Assembly (NCBI RefSeq): GCF_022346995.1
Contig: NZ_JAKRNM010000001.1
Coordinates: 1,054,001-1,118,000, forward strand
Length of the DNA stretch: 64,000 nucleotides
Source of the DNA: Paenibacillus sp. ACRRY
Lineage (GTDB): Bacteria > Bacillota > Bacilli > Paenibacillales > Paenibacillaceae
Direction: 5' to 3'
The notes beneath the pieces are model-generated. The model searched no databases, had not been told where the DNA came from, and saw only the letters and a program-made list of their open reading frames with translations. This document shows positions 24,137 through 33,784 of the stretch, piece after piece (the first letter of the stretch is position 1; every line of letters starts with the position of its first letter). Position numbers and translations under genes: made by a program.

Positions 24137-25231
24137 CTACTTGTTGATAGACTCCAAAGAACTCTTCATTTTACTAATCGACCAGAGCGCGATCGGGAAC
24201 CCAATGCCGAAGATCATGGCATAGTAAGGCCAAATCTGATTTATTTCAATGATATATGAAACGTTTGGCCAGATAAAATCAGCCATGGCCAACATGATCA
24301 GTATCAAAGGAACGAATAGTGAATTCATGCTTCGAAGACGAAAAGCTTCTGCAAGTCCTTGTGCTGAAACATATAGAAGCAATGCAAGTCGAAAGAAAAT
24401 CGTAACGAACCAAACAATGGCAAGGATGATTTCAAATCGCTGAAGAAACTCACCAATACTAATCGTCCGATCAATAAAAAAAGTAGGGAACGTCAAGTCC
24501 GCCACGACACCAGCGCTGATCACAGCGATGATCTGCATAACCATGAAAAAGTACATAGCTCCACTAATTAGAGCACTTACGATCACCGATTTTCTCCACT
24601 TTTTCGGATCAGGGAAGTGATGGGCAAAGAAAAGAAACAATACCGCCTCCAGATAAGGAAAAGCAAACAGATTAATGGATGCGAGAACGACAGGCTTCAG
24701 TCCGTTTTCCAAAACAGGAAGAAGGTTTTTGAAATCTGCATCCGAAAAGAGTGTGATCCTAACCAACAAGTATAGGGCCAGAAGAAAAAAGATAAGAATC
24801 TCCGCACAACGCCCGATGACAACCGGACCCGAGCGAACGGCAAAATAGACAGCTAGGAGCATAATAAAATATATGGCATCATAAGGAGTTTCGGGCATTA
24901 TTGAGGTCGTGACAAAGTCTCCCAGATTTCGAAGGGTCATGATGCACTCCAAAAAGGGAAAGGCAAATATAAAAATGATGCTTATGGTCCCGCCCAAGGG
25001 ACCAAAGACATTTCGGAGATACTCAACGAAGGTTCTACCCTTCATTTGCCTGACGATGGAAGTGTATAACGGTATCAAAAGCAAATGAAAAGCCAGGGAA
25101 ATCGGAACGGAAAGCCAGGCATCCTGTTTAGCAACTGAAGTTATCGCAGCTGGAAGCACCAAATATGCACTTCCGATCTGATACAACACAAACCATGTGA
25201 TGGCTTGTCGAACAGTTAATTTGCTACCCAC
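24137..25231 (-). CDS. Spore germination permease, GerAB family (B subunit)
   Basis: A 364-residue inner-membrane protein with ten hydrophobic helices, of the amino-acid-permease-like GerAB family. The N-terminal LTVRQAITWFVLYQIGSAYLVLP and the ISIGEFLQRFEII segment are typical. In germinant receptors this subunit binds the small-molecule germinant in the spore inner membrane. It is the last gene of the operon A-C-D-B and starts 14 nt after the small D gene. Expected expression is in the forespore under sigma-G. Confidence 0.92.
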   Translation of the reverse strand: MGSKLTVRQAITWFVLYQIGSAYLVLPAAITSVAKQDAWLSVPISLAFHLLLIPLYTSIVRQMKGRTFVEYLRNVFGPLGGTISIIFIFAFPFLECIMTLRNLGDFVTTSIMPETPYDAIYFIMLLAVYFAVRSGPVVIGRCAEILIFFLLALYLLVRITLFSDADFKNLLPVLENGLKPVVLASINLFAFPYLEAVLFLFFAHHFPDPKKWRKSVIVSALISGAMYFFMVMQIIAVISAGVVADLTFPTFFIDRTISIGEFLQRFEIILAIVWFVTIFFRLALLLYVSAQGLAEAFRLRSMNSLFVPLILIMLAMADFIWPNVSYIIEINQIWPYYAMIFGIGFPIALWSISKMKSSLESINK

Positions 25232-25245
25232 TCCCGTCCCCCCCT

Positions 25246-25473
25246 TTAAGATAAAATACTAGCAATGTACTGGCTTACCGGTTGAAAAATCATCCGGATA
25301 CCCGCTAACGGACTCGGCAGTTCAGCGTGTACGATGTTCAGAACGATCAATATCGCCCCTGCAGTGAACAATATGGAGCTAACCACCATTTCGCGCACAT
25401 GATGCTTCTCCTTCAATTGACGAAACTCATAAAACATGGTCAGGATCGAGATGATAAGTACCGCATACAGCAT
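25246..25473 (-). CDS. Small two-helix membrane protein, germinant receptor D-type subunit
   Basis: A 75-residue protein with two hydrophobic helices (about 2-14 and 32-50) joined by a basic loop containing KEKHHVREMV. Small two-helix D proteins encoded inside ger operons are known to modulate germination, and size, topology and position all fit. The ATG at 25473 is 9 nt after AGGAG; another ATG two codons earlier (25479) is only 3 nt from it. It lies between the C gene (6 to 12 nt away) and the B gene. Confidence 0.8.
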   Translation of the reverse strand: MLYAVLIISILTMFYEFRQLKEKHHVREMVVSSILFTAGAILIVLNIVHAELPSPLAGIRMIFQPVSQYIASILS

Positions 25474-25485
25474 ATACATTCACTC

Positions 25486-26688
25486 CTAATGTTGCGGTTC
25501 AGAGTCGATGGGATTGGTAATTTTCCCAACCCGGTTTAAATGGAAATGGATATCTAGCTTTACCTCAAGTTTTTGAAATTTCTGCTTCCAATCCGCTCTC
25601 CATTGATGCCACTGACGAGGGAATTTTTGATGAAAGGCTTCCCCGAATCCGAATATGTCGGAGCCAATCTGCTGCGCTTTTTCGATACCTTCCTTCAGGA
25701 TCTGTTCTTGTTCTTCTCTGGCTGCTGCCTGAAACTCATTAAATGTCTTCTCATCCTTTAGGTCAGCATCACATGAAACCTCTCCGATGTTCGCTTCTGT
25801 TTCCACGACAAGAGAGATACTCGGTTCATTCTCTTTTATTTCCGGATGAATCCTGACGTTGTTACGTATGATTTCAAAAGCAAATTCCCCTTCTGAGTTT
25901 GGGCATCCGATGGAGGCTACAGAACTGGAAACACGGTTCGATATGTAGGTAAACGCCTTGCTTTTGGATTCTTCTATCCAGCCGATCAGACGGTCTCCCT
26001 GAAAGACACCAATGCCTGTAAATAAATAATTCGCATGTTGTGGTGACTTCGTCACATTATCCACGTTCAATCCTTTGTCTAGATTGTTCAGTCGAATGCC
26101 AGTCAAGACCGGCTCAATGCCATCTTTCTTTAGACGCTGCAGAAGGTCTTTGACATTGACCGCGGAAGTGGGCGCCCATGTCTTTTCAGACACATTTAGA
26201 GCTTTATACATATCCATTGCAGGCAAAACCTCGGTTGGAGCCACAAACGTAACCGCATCCTTAGCCGAACTGCCTCTGACAACCGCCAAATGAAAATCAG
26301 GCCGCACTTCATGATCACGGAACAGAAAATCCAGCGGCTTTTTGATTCCCTTTTTTGCTGTATCTTCGTCAAAGATTACAAACTTTAGATGAGACAGATA
26401 CATCTTCCGTGATGATTCCGTCGTGAGTTTTCGGAGGGCTTCAAACAGCGTATTTGCACGGCTAGAAAAAACGATTGTAGGTGACCGTTCCATCGCCCGA
26501 TTACGAGACATTTGAGAGGGATCAACCACTTGCAGACTGATCTCATATTGGCCATCTACGGTATCAATACCCATAGCCATCACGACGGATATTTCGTTTA
26601 ACTCCTTACTATTCCAACAACCCGTAACAATGACCATAAGCATGATGCACACTAGCAATGTAGACATGGTGGATCGGTACGAGTTCAT
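25486..26688 (-). CDS. Spore germination lipoprotein, Ger(x)C family (C subunit)
   Basis: A 400-residue lipoprotein. The signal ends in lipobox I-V-T-G-C with Cys24, followed by W-N-S-K-E-L-N-E, the typical start of mature GerC proteins. The rest has the family's mixed alpha/beta domains, including SSRKMYLSHLKFVIFDE and the C-terminal HQKFPRQWHQW helix. The ATG at 26688 has GAGGAG 7 nt upstream and starts 4 nt after the stop of the A gene. It would sit on the outer face of the spore inner membrane with the A and B subunits. Confidence 0.93.
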   Translation of the reverse strand: MNSYRSTMSTLLVCIMLMVIVTGCWNSKELNEISVVMAMGIDTVDGQYEISLQVVDPSQMSRNRAMERSPTIVFSSRANTLFEALRKLTTESSRKMYLSHLKFVIFDEDTAKKGIKKPLDFLFRDHEVRPDFHLAVVRGSSAKDAVTFVAPTEVLPAMDMYKALNVSEKTWAPTSAVNVKDLLQRLKKDGIEPVLTGIRLNNLDKGLNVDNVTKSPQHANYLFTGIGVFQGDRLIGWIEESKSKAFTYISNRVSSSVASIGCPNSEGEFAFEIIRNNVRIHPEIKENEPSISLVVETEANIGEVSCDADLKDEKTFNEFQAAAREEQEQILKEGIEKAQQIGSDIFGFGEAFHQKFPRQWHQWRADWKQKFQKLEVKLDIHFHLNRVGKITNPIDSEPQH

Positions 26689-26692
26689 TGGC

Positions 26693-28129
26693 TTACTCCT
26701 CTGGTTTGTTGTTTTGATTTGCTTTGTTCCTAAATGGAAACCGCAGTACGGCATCGCTGTGTTTCGACGATTGAAAATTGGCTATGGGGCTCATATACGG
26801 AACACCGAATGAATGAAGACTATTCAAATGCACAAGGAGTATAAGCATGCCCACCGTCAATCCGTATACGCCAAACATGGCGGCCATTCCAATGAAAGCA
26901 AACCGTAATATCCGAATGGGAATAGCCATGGTGTAGGACGGGATAACAAAGCTTGAAATCGCTGTAATGGCAACAACAATGACCATAACGGGCGAAACGA
27001 TGTTTGCTTCTACAGCGGCCTGTCCGATGACAATGGACCCAACAATCGAAACAGCCTGACCGACCGTTCGCGGCATTCGTAGACCTGCTTCTCTCAGGAT
27101 TTCGAATATGACCTCCATAATCATCGCCTCAACAAATGCAGGAAATGGTACACCTTCACGTTGCGCAGATAAACTCAGTAATAGAACGGTTGGGATCATG
27201 TCCTGATGAAATGTAGTTAGTGCCACATATATTGCTGGAGCCAGCAAACATATTGCCAGGGAGATGTACCTTAAGACTCGAATGATGCTGCTGTAAATAA
27301 AAGATTGATAATAATCCTCCGCGGATTGAATGAAATCAACAAATACTGCAGGCGCAAGGATGACAAAAGGAGTTCCGTCGATAAATATCGCAATTTTCCC
27401 TTCCATCACACCTGCTGCAATAGAGTCCGGGCGATCCGAATTATAAAAGATTGGGAATATGGTCATTTGCTTTTTCTCAACTAAACTTTCTTCGAGGTAC
27501 TCCCCTTCAAGCACGCGATCCACATTCATGTTTTTCAGTCTGGATATCAAGTCCAGTACCAATTCATCATCGGCAACTCCATGCATATACATGACCGATA
27601 TGTCTGTCTTTGTTTTTTCGCCAACCTTGACGTTCGTTAGCCGAACTCTTGTATCCTTCACTCTACGACGGACCATCGTTGTATTCGTACGCACATTCTC
27701 TGTAAACGATTCTTGAGGACCTCGGATCACTGGCTGCGTCTTCGATTCCGTTATACTGCGTTCTTCCCATCCAGGTATGGAAACGACCAATCCGTCCCCA
27801 ATCCCGTCGATTAACAGGAGCAGTCCACCTGATAGAATCTGATCCAGCGCATCTTCAATACTGTTAGTGAAACTTGCTTCACCAACGTCAAGAACACTAT
27901 CTTTTAAGAAAGATAAACGGATATCATCCGATGAAGTCTCGTGCAACGGACGAATTACGTTATCCTGTATCTTCTGCATGTCTGTCATACCGTCCAAATA
28001 AAATAAGGCGGCGTGGTAACTACCCACCGTGATCTCACGAACAACAAAATCCGAACTGTTTCCCATGAAGTCACAAATGAGATCTATATTTTGATGAATT
28101 TGCTTAGAAAACTCGCGTTGTAACTTCAT
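26693..28129 (-). CDS. Spore germination protein, GerA family (A subunit)
   Basis: A 478-residue protein. The N-terminal soluble half (about 1-270) carries DICDFMGNSSDF-like and SYHAALFYLDGM segments; the membrane half has about four to five helices with the family motif EGVPFPAFVEAMIMEV and RMPRTVGQAVSIVG. Recent structural and genetic work on this family supports an oligomeric ion channel, so this subunit is the likely conductance path. I place the start at the ATG at 28129; the frame is open to 28258, which would run into the upstream terminator. First gene of the operon; its promoter must lie in 28130-28215. Confidence 0.92.
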   Translation of the reverse strand: MKLQREFSKQIHQNIDLICDFMGNSSDFVVREITVGSYHAALFYLDGMTDMQKIQDNVIRPLHETSSDDIRLSFLKDSVLDVGEASFTNSIEDALDQILSGGLLLLIDGIGDGLVVSIPGWEERSITESKTQPVIRGPQESFTENVRTNTTMVRRRVKDTRVRLTNVKVGEKTKTDISVMYMHGVADDELVLDLISRLKNMNVDRVLEGEYLEESLVEKKQMTIFPIFYNSDRPDSIAAGVMEGKIAIFIDGTPFVILAPAVFVDFIQSAEDYYQSFIYSSIIRVLRYISLAICLLAPAIYVALTTFHQDMIPTVLLLSLSAQREGVPFPAFVEAMIMEVIFEILREAGLRMPRTVGQAVSIVGSIVIGQAAVEANIVSPVMVIVVAITAISSFVIPSYTMAIPIRILRFAFIGMAAMFGVYGLTVGMLILLVHLNSLHSFGVPYMSPIANFQSSKHSDAVLRFPFRNKANQNNKPEE

Positions 28130-28215
28130 TTTCACCATCCCCCTTGGATATGTAGTATTGGTACAAATTCGAATAATAAACTTCTCCCCGGCAGAATCAC
28201 GGTATCCGCATAAGC

Positions 28216-28244
28216 TAAAAAAAGACCGTCCAATTGAACGGTCT
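28216..28244 (-). terminator. Terminator of the aldo/keto reductase gene
   Basis: AGACCGT pairs with ACGGTCT around an 8-nt loop. Seven T follow on the minus strand. It separates the reductase gene from the ger operon. Confidence 0.88.
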
Positions 28245-28269
28245 TCACTAGTACACATATATTACATCT

Positions 28270-29127
28270 TTATTCCAACCCTTTTTTGGCGTAATCCGTT
28301 AAGAATTCAACGGTTTGCGGATCATAGTGAGAGAAAAATGCACTTTCCTCTGTATCCAGAGCAGCGATTTTATCCATATCCTGAGCGGTTAATTGAAAAT
28401 CAAAAACGTTAAAATTCTGTTCCATTCTATCTTTATTGACGGTCTTCGGAATTACAACCACACCACGTTGAATGAGGAAGCGCAGAGCGACTTGCGCTGT
28501 CGACTTGTTATATTGATCCCCAATCTCTTGCAAAGTAGCGTTCGTGAACAGATCCTTTCTTCCTTCTGCAAAAGGACCCCACGATTCAATCTGCGTATTG
28601 TATTTCTTCATAATGTCATGCGCCTTAATCTGTTGGTTGAAAACATGTGTCTCCACCTGATTCACTGCAGGTACTACTTCACTGAATTGGACCAGGTCGA
28701 TGTATCGATCCGGATAGAAATTGCTTACTCCAATAGCTCTGATCTTACCAGCCTTATAGTATTCCTCCATTGCCCGGTATGTTCCATAGTAATCACTGAA
28801 CGGCTGATGGATCAGAAGCAAATCCAGATAATCAAGCTGGAGTTTTCTCAGGGACTCTTCAATTGAAGCTTTCGCCCTTTCATAACCTGCATTGGATATC
28901 CAGACTTTCGTCGTAATGAAGAATTCTTCTCTCGGCACACCGCTTTTCTGGATGGCACGACCCACAGCTTCTTCATTCCGGTAAGCCTGGGCCGTATCAA
29001 TGGAACGGTATCCAACACTTATCGCATCCAGTACACATTTTTCACATTCGACCTGATCTGGAATTTGATAAACTCCATATCCGAGAATCGGCATCTGTAC
29101 CCCATTATTTAACGTCACATATTCCAT
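28270..29127 (-). CDS. Aldo/keto reductase
   Basis: A 285-residue NADPH-dependent TIM-barrel reductase. The start NGVQMPILGYGVYQIP, the catalytic Asp and Tyr in IDTAQAYRNEEAVG, the Lys in TTKVW and the His in LLLIHQP form the standard tetrad. The cofactor motif IPKTVNKDRMEQN is at the C-terminal side. It resembles the YtbE/YvgN-type reductases of Bacillus (methylglyoxal and other aldehydes). It is transcribed alone. The physiological substrate is not readable. Confidence 0.93.
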   Translation of the reverse strand: MEYVTLNNGVQMPILGYGVYQIPDQVECEKCVLDAISVGYRSIDTAQAYRNEEAVGRAIQKSGVPREEFFITTKVWISNAGYERAKASIEESLRKLQLDYLDLLLIHQPFSDYYGTYRAMEEYYKAGKIRAIGVSNFYPDRYIDLVQFSEVVPAVNQVETHVFNQQIKAHDIMKKYNTQIESWGPFAEGRKDLFTNATLQEIGDQYNKSTAQVALRFLIQRGVVVIPKTVNKDRMEQNFNVFDFQLTAQDMDKIAALDTEESAFFSHYDPQTVEFLTDYAKKGLE

Positions 29128-29485
29128 TCTGCATTCCTCCTATTCAAGCTATAGCTAATCCAAGAATCGCCTAATCCTATTATGCAACAAATGAAATATT
29201 ATCAGTTATCTCATTTGTCTCATATATTTGCCTATTCCTCTTACGCGGATAGTTTGGGTCTTTCATCTATCAAATTTATAGAATCAGTCATCAAGTTAAA
29301 CATAAAGGTTTACATAATAATTAATATGAATACTCATAGATTTGAAGAAGTATGTTCCATAGAGTAGCACTCGTTCTTTCTATACTCCTAAATGTAGTTG
29401 CAGCTCCCTTTATATTTGGTATGAGAATAAGAATCGCGCCTCTAAGGAGTTTTGTTACATAAATGAAATTCTTCTGGTCAAAGAT
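29128..29485. other. Intergenic region, no gene recognised
   Basis: 358 bases of AT-rich sequence between the aldo/keto reductase and TetR genes. A 61-codon open frame at 29182-29367 lacks a ribosome site and looks random. I see no RNA structure, repeat or clear terminator here. Confidence 0.6.
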
Positions 29486-30049
29486 CTAACTTATTGGTGA
29501 TTTCCTATAAATCATTGAAATTTGATTCGCTATATGTTCTGAGCTAAAGTGAATTCCGTCGCGAATCCACCACATGATGATTCCGATAATTGAAGATGTC
29601 AGGATTTCGGTTGATACCAAGCGCTCTGGTAATCCCCTCCTGATTTGAGCTTTATCTCGTCTCGTTTCGATCAAATTTTTAAAAAGATTGAATAGTCTCG
29701 ACTCATACCTCTTATGTTCAAATAGTACTGCGAATAGCTTCCTATTATCATAGATATAATCCAAAAACTGGGTGAGGTCGTCTTCGTTATCAAGAACTTC
29801 AGACTGTACAAGCGGCTCCAACTTTATCGACAAGTCGTCAAAGATCTCATTAGTGACCTTCATTATCAGATCATTAATATCCTCATAATGAAGGTAGAAC
29901 GTCGCTCTATTTAACTCTGCGCGATCAGCAACTTTCTGTACGGTTACCTGTGAAAAGGACGGTTCTTCGATCAGTAGTGAACGAGCGGCTTGTTTGAACA
30001 TATTTTTAGAACGAACCGATCGAGGATCTTCATTTTTTCTTATAGACAT
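29486..30049 (-). CDS. TetR family transcriptional regulator
   Basis: A 187-residue repressor. The N-terminal helix-turn-helix (about 12-58) includes VTVQKVADRAELNRATFYLHY, the last part of which is the canonical TetR recognition helix N-R-A-T-F-Y-L-H-Y. The C-terminal ligand-binding domain is not classifiable by eye but the RRGLPERLVSTEILTSSIIGIIMWWI end is like TetR_C proteins of Bacillota. It is divergent from the MFS gene with 167 bp between start codons and presumably represses it. Confidence 0.92.
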   Translation of the reverse strand: MSIRKNEDPRSVRSKNMFKQAARSLLIEEPSFSQVTVQKVADRAELNRATFYLHYEDINDLIMKVTNEIFDDLSIKLEPLVQSEVLDNEDDLTQFLDYIYDNRKLFAVLFEHKRYESRLFNLFKNLIETRRDKAQIRRGLPERLVSTEILTSSIIGIIMWWIRDGIHFSSEHIANQISMIYRKSPIS

Positions 30050-30216
30050 TTTTTTCTCCTTTGTCGATTATATGATTTTTCTTACTCGTTTTTTTATCCC
30101 CTGTTGTTTAAACGACGATCTGCATGAAATTGCGAATGGTTAGTACTTTTTCATTGTGATACCATTTATTTTATTGATACTGTGTTGATAAAGCAATGCT
30201 TGGAAGGAGCACCTTA

Positions 30217-31695
30217 ATGGAACAAGAGAAACCCGATGTAAAAAAAGGAATACTATTATTCATTCTAATTTTAGGTTGTTTTTTATCGACCTTAAATCAG
30301 ACCTTGCTTAATGTAGCACTTTATGATCTCATGGATGTTTTCAACGTGTCAGCTACAACTATACAGTGGCTTGCAACTGGATTTATGCTCGTTAACGGTG
30401 TACTTATTCCCGCCACCGCTTATCTAATGAAGCGTTTCACCACAAGACAGTTATTTGTCAGCTCTATGCTACTGTTGTTGATTGGAAGCATTGTATGTGC
30501 AATATCTCCTAGCTTCAGTATTTTACTTACCGGAAGAATGATTCAAGCCGCGGGTACAGGAATCATTACACCGCTTATGATGAGTGTCATTCTTATCGTC
30601 TTTCCTATTGAAAAAAGAGGCAGCATTATGGGCTTAATCGGCTTTGCCATCATTTTTGCGCCGGCAATAGCCCCTACCTTGGCTGGTTTCATTATAGAAT
30701 ATGTATCTTGGAGATGGCTCTTTATCGGGCTAGTGCCTTTCGCGGCAATTGTCTTATTACTATCGCTAAAATACCTGGCTAACGTTTCTCAAACCGTCAA
30801 AGCCAAGCTTGATGTAATGAGTGTTGTATTGTCTACAATCGGATTCGGTTGTGTATTATATGGATTCAGCACCGCTGGAAGTAAAGGCTGGGCTTCCTCC
30901 AGTGTGATCCTGTCTTTAATCATTGGGCTTGTGTTTACATTTCTATTTTGCATACGGCAAATCAAATCCAAAGATCCTTTATTAAACCTGGATGTATTTA
31001 AAAATAAGATCTTTACATTCACTTCCGTCATAAATGTACTCGTTACAATGCTTATGTATGCGGACTTGATTCTGCTCCCGATGTATCTTCAGAGCGGTAG
31101 AGGCTTTACCGCTTTTGAAGCCGGCCTGTTATTACTTCCCGGTGCGGTGATCAATGCACTGTTATCTCCGGTTACAGGCAAGCTGTATGATCGATTCGGA
31201 GCAAAACCACTGTTTATTACGGGACTACTCTTCATTATTCCATCTATGTGGGCGGTAACTGACTTATCTAGTGACACTTCATATGTGTATTTAATGATCC
31301 GTACCATCTGTCTACGAATTGGCCTTAGTTTTATTACAATGCCACTCAATACTGCCGGTTTGAACGCCTTGCCAAGACAATTGGGCACACACGGCTCTGC
31401 GGTCAATAATACGGTTCGACAATTAGCAGGCGCAATCGGAACAGCCGTAGTGATGACGATCTATACCGCTCAAGCAGCAAGTCATTCGGTTGATCTACAA
31501 ATTCAAAATCCTTCAGCTTCATCCGACTTTATCGCAACTCTTGCCTCCATACTAGGCTCAGGTGATGCATACTTCTTCATGATGATTATAGGGATCCTTG
31601 CACTCGTGATGACGCTATTCATACCTCGTAAGAAAGCGCAGCATCAAGTAACTGAACATGCTCTTGAGAAGAAAGAGAGCGTACTATCTAAATAA
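30217..31695 (+). CDS. MFS multidrug efflux transporter, DHA2 (EmrB/QacA) family
   Basis: A 492-residue proton-driven exporter with 14 hydrophobic helices. The DHA2 motif in helix 1 (LDxTIVNVALP type) appears here as LNQTLLNVALYDL, without the usual acidic residue. QWLATGFMLVNGVLIPATAYLMKRF and GRMIQAAGTGIITPLM (motif C region) are clear. The ATG at 30217 has GGAAGGAG 7 nt upstream; the frame is open to 30196. It is divergent from the TetR gene. The substrate is probably a lipophilic drug or toxic metabolite. Confidence 0.93.
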   Translation: MEQEKPDVKKGILLFILILGCFLSTLNQTLLNVALYDLMDVFNVSATTIQWLATGFMLVNGVLIPATAYLMKRFTTRQLFVSSMLLLLIGSIVCAISPSFSILLTGRMIQAAGTGIITPLMMSVILIVFPIEKRGSIMGLIGFAIIFAPAIAPTLAGFIIEYVSWRWLFIGLVPFAAIVLLLSLKYLANVSQTVKAKLDVMSVVLSTIGFGCVLYGFSTAGSKGWASSSVILSLIIGLVFTFLFCIRQIKSKDPLLNLDVFKNKIFTFTSVINVLVTMLMYADLILLPMYLQSGRGFTAFEAGLLLLPGAVINALLSPVTGKLYDRFGAKPLFITGLLFIIPSMWAVTDLSSDTSYVYLMIRTICLRIGLSFITMPLNTAGLNALPRQLGTHGSAVNNTVRQLAGAIGTAVVMTIYTAQAASHSVDLQIQNPSASSDFIATLASILGSGDAYFFMMIIGILALVMTLFIPRKKAQHQVTEHALEKKESVLSK

Positions 31696-31711
31696 CGAAT
31701 TCAATCATAAT

Positions 31712-31764
31712 AATAAGAAGAAGATATGATCAGCAATATGCTGTGCTATATCTTCTTCTTATTT
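31712..31764 (+). terminator. Terminator after the MFS gene
   Basis: A 16-bp stem: 31712-31727 with 31748-31763, containing AAGAAGAAGATAT and its complement. An inner CAGCA/TGCTG hairpin sits in the loop. Followed by TTTG. Confidence 0.75.
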
Positions 31765-31873
31765 GTTAGCTCCAATCTGTATGCGGCAATACATAATGAA
31801 CATCCTGCAATTTGGACAAATCAGTTGTCACATAACAATGTGAACACTTTCATGAATTATGGTACTTAGTTCG

Positions 31874-31912
31874 GTACAAGTTCTTGGCCTTGGCTCGGAC
31901 AAGAACTTGTAC
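31874..31912. repeat. Perfect 13-bp inverted repeat of unknown role
   Basis: GTACAAGTTCTTG (31874-31886) and CAAGAACTTGTAC (31900-31912) are perfect complements separated by 13 nt. No T-run flanks it on either strand, so it is not a standard terminator. It lies 124 nt downstream of the allophanate hydrolase gene. Nothing else is recognised in 31765-32035. Confidence 0.7.
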
Positions 31913-32035
31913 TGATAAAATAAATATGCCTCAAAAATAGCGATTTCAACGGGGATATGCTCTTGTCCCTAAAACAAAAGCTACTATGATTAAGCAACAG
32001 TTTTAGCCTTACTTGTCTACCGTATACACGAACAA

Positions 32036-33784
32036 CTAGTTCGTGCCTACTGCATCACCCGAAACGATATTTCTCCAGCCTCCCAGATGAGACATATCCA
32101 CCGCATCCTGAGCAGCCGAAGCTTCACATATGAATCCGGATACCACCCTGCCGTCCTGAAGCATAATTTTCCCTATGCCTAAGGGAGCAGGAATGGCTGC
32201 TGTGAATGAACCAAAGGAGGAAAGCGGCATGCTCCACAGTTCCAAGTCAATGGATTTCCCTTCTTCAAGGGAATGCACCAGCCCCGGCTTGGCAGGACTT
32301 GTGTTCAGTTTGTACAGACGATATTCTGGAGCCGTTCGGGTTTCCTCCACAAAAAAGGCTCCTAACCCGGTCATCTGGGGTTCCAGTGACATGCCTCTCA
32401 TATGCAGTCCACAGACAGCTACCAACAGACGTTCTTGGTGCGGCTCAAGTATTCTTGCCGCTTCAACCATGGAAGCTTCCTGCTCAGGCAATGTGAACAG
32501 GGTTATTCCAAAAGGCATATTCTCTGCAACCTTGCCTGCCGGAACAGCAATGGCGCTCAAATCGAGCAAATTGCAATGATTGGTATACAATCCCATGTGA
32601 CTGTTGGTTTGAATCGGATCCTGCTGCACTTGTTCTCTTGTCCATGTTCCTCCGCAAGTGGGCAATACAAGGACGGCGTTATGCAGCAATTCTGCCGTGC
32701 TTCGCCGAATTTCGGCTAGACGGTGCTGTGCACGGAATAGTGCAGCAGCTGTAAATGTTTCCTTGCTGCCTGTTCGGAGCACTTCCTCCGTTACGGGAAA
32801 CAACGCTCCTGGATGCTGATTGACGAACATCTCCAGATCGGCCCATCGTTCAGCAACGAGCGGTCCTTCATACAGAAGTGCTGCAGCCTCCTGCAGCATG
32901 GATATATCGACCTCTTCGACATGTACTCCGGACTGCATCAAGGATTGTTTGGCGGCTTGCCAAGCCGTCTCGTATGCTTCTGCGAAGGGACCGAAGAAAG
33001 TCAACTCTCCCTTAGGTAACAACCATTTGGCAGGTGCAAGGGTTGGTCCCAAAGGACGTACTTTGGAAAAAGCATCTTCGGCATGCGGGCCCCTTACGAT
33101 CCGGTCTACGGAAACAGCATCTTCGAGGTGATGGGTAAAAACGGTAATGCAATCAATGCTGCGGCATGCAGGCACCAAACCAGAGGAAGGCCATGCGCCT
33201 ACTGCAGGTTTGTAACCAACCAGACCATGCAGCCCAGCCGGAATTCTGCCTGATCCGGCGGTATCTGTCCCAAGGGAGAAGGCTGCTTGCCCTAACGCCA
33301 CTGCCACCGCCGAGCCTGAACTGGATCCTCCGCTGATCAGTTCGGGCCGCAATGCGTTACGTGTCTCCCCATAAGGACTTCTCGTACCTACTAGTCCTGT
33401 GGCGAATTGGTCCAGATTGGTTTTACCGACAGGTATCGCACCAGCAGCAATAAGTCGTTCAACAACAACGGCATGTTGTTCCGAAACCGATGAGAACTCA
33501 GGACAACCAGCCGTTACAGGCCACCCTTGAACCTCAATGTTATCTTTGATGGCAAAAGGAATGCCCCACAGTGGATATTCGGTAATGGACAAGTATGGAA
33601 GTTTCTCCAGGTACGGCGTAATGCGTTCCATGGATGGCTGCGTGATCCAGGCATGGTAATCCTCCGTATCCTTTGCCCGCTTGATGATACTCTCCACCAC
33701 TTCCGCTGGTGTGAAGCTTCCTCGTAGATATCCTGTACGCAGTGCATGAATCGACATGAGTTTGGGAATGGCATTTACCGTCAT
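32036..33784 (-). CDS. atzF: Allophanate hydrolase (AtzF type)
   Basis: A 582-residue enzyme hydrolysing allophanate to ammonia and carbon dioxide, the last step of the pathway. The amidase-signature domain (about 1-430) has the catalytic Lys in FAIKDNIEV and the Ser-rich loop SGGSSSGSAVAVALG with the cis-Ser and Ser nucleophile in TDTAGSGRIPAG. A C-terminal domain (about 450-582), typical of full-length AtzF/DUR1-type enzymes, starts near LHMRGMSLEPQMTGLGAFF. Its ATG overlaps the carboxylase stop by 4 nt, so translation is coupled. Length is close to the family's usual 600. Confidence 0.94.
   Translation of the reverse strand: MTVNAIPKLMSIHALRTGYLRGSFTPAEVVESIIKRAKDTEDYHAWITQPSMERITPYLEKLPYLSITEYPLWGIPFAIKDNIEVQGWPVTAGCPEFSSVSEQHAVVVERLIAAGAIPVGKTNLDQFATGLVGTRSPYGETRNALRPELISGGSSSGSAVAVALGQAAFSLGTDTAGSGRIPAGLHGLVGYKPAVGAWPSSGLVPACRSIDCITVFTHHLEDAVSVDRIVRGPHAEDAFSKVRPLGPTLAPAKWLLPKGELTFFGPFAEAYETAWQAAKQSLMQSGVHVEEVDISMLQEAAALLYEGPLVAERWADLEMFVNQHPGALFPVTEEVLRTGSKETFTAAALFRAQHRLAEIRRSTAELLHNAVLVLPTCGGTWTREQVQQDPIQTNSHMGLYTNHCNLLDLSAIAVPAGKVAENMPFGITLFTLPEQEASMVEAARILEPHQERLLVAVCGLHMRGMSLEPQMTGLGAFFVEETRTAPEYRLYKLNTSPAKPGLVHSLEEGKSIDLELWSMPLSSFGSFTAAIPAPLGIGKIMLQDGRVVSGFICEASAAQDAVDMSHLGGWRNIVSGDAVGTN

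Noticed and set aside
28130-28215. Possible sigma-G promoter before the ger operon (AATACTA near 28160)
   Set aside because: The -10 has one mismatch and no proper -35 is found at the right spacing, so I did not list it as a feature.
29182-29367. 61-codon plus-strand open frame
   Set aside because: No ribosome site, AT-rich random composition, no recognisable domain.
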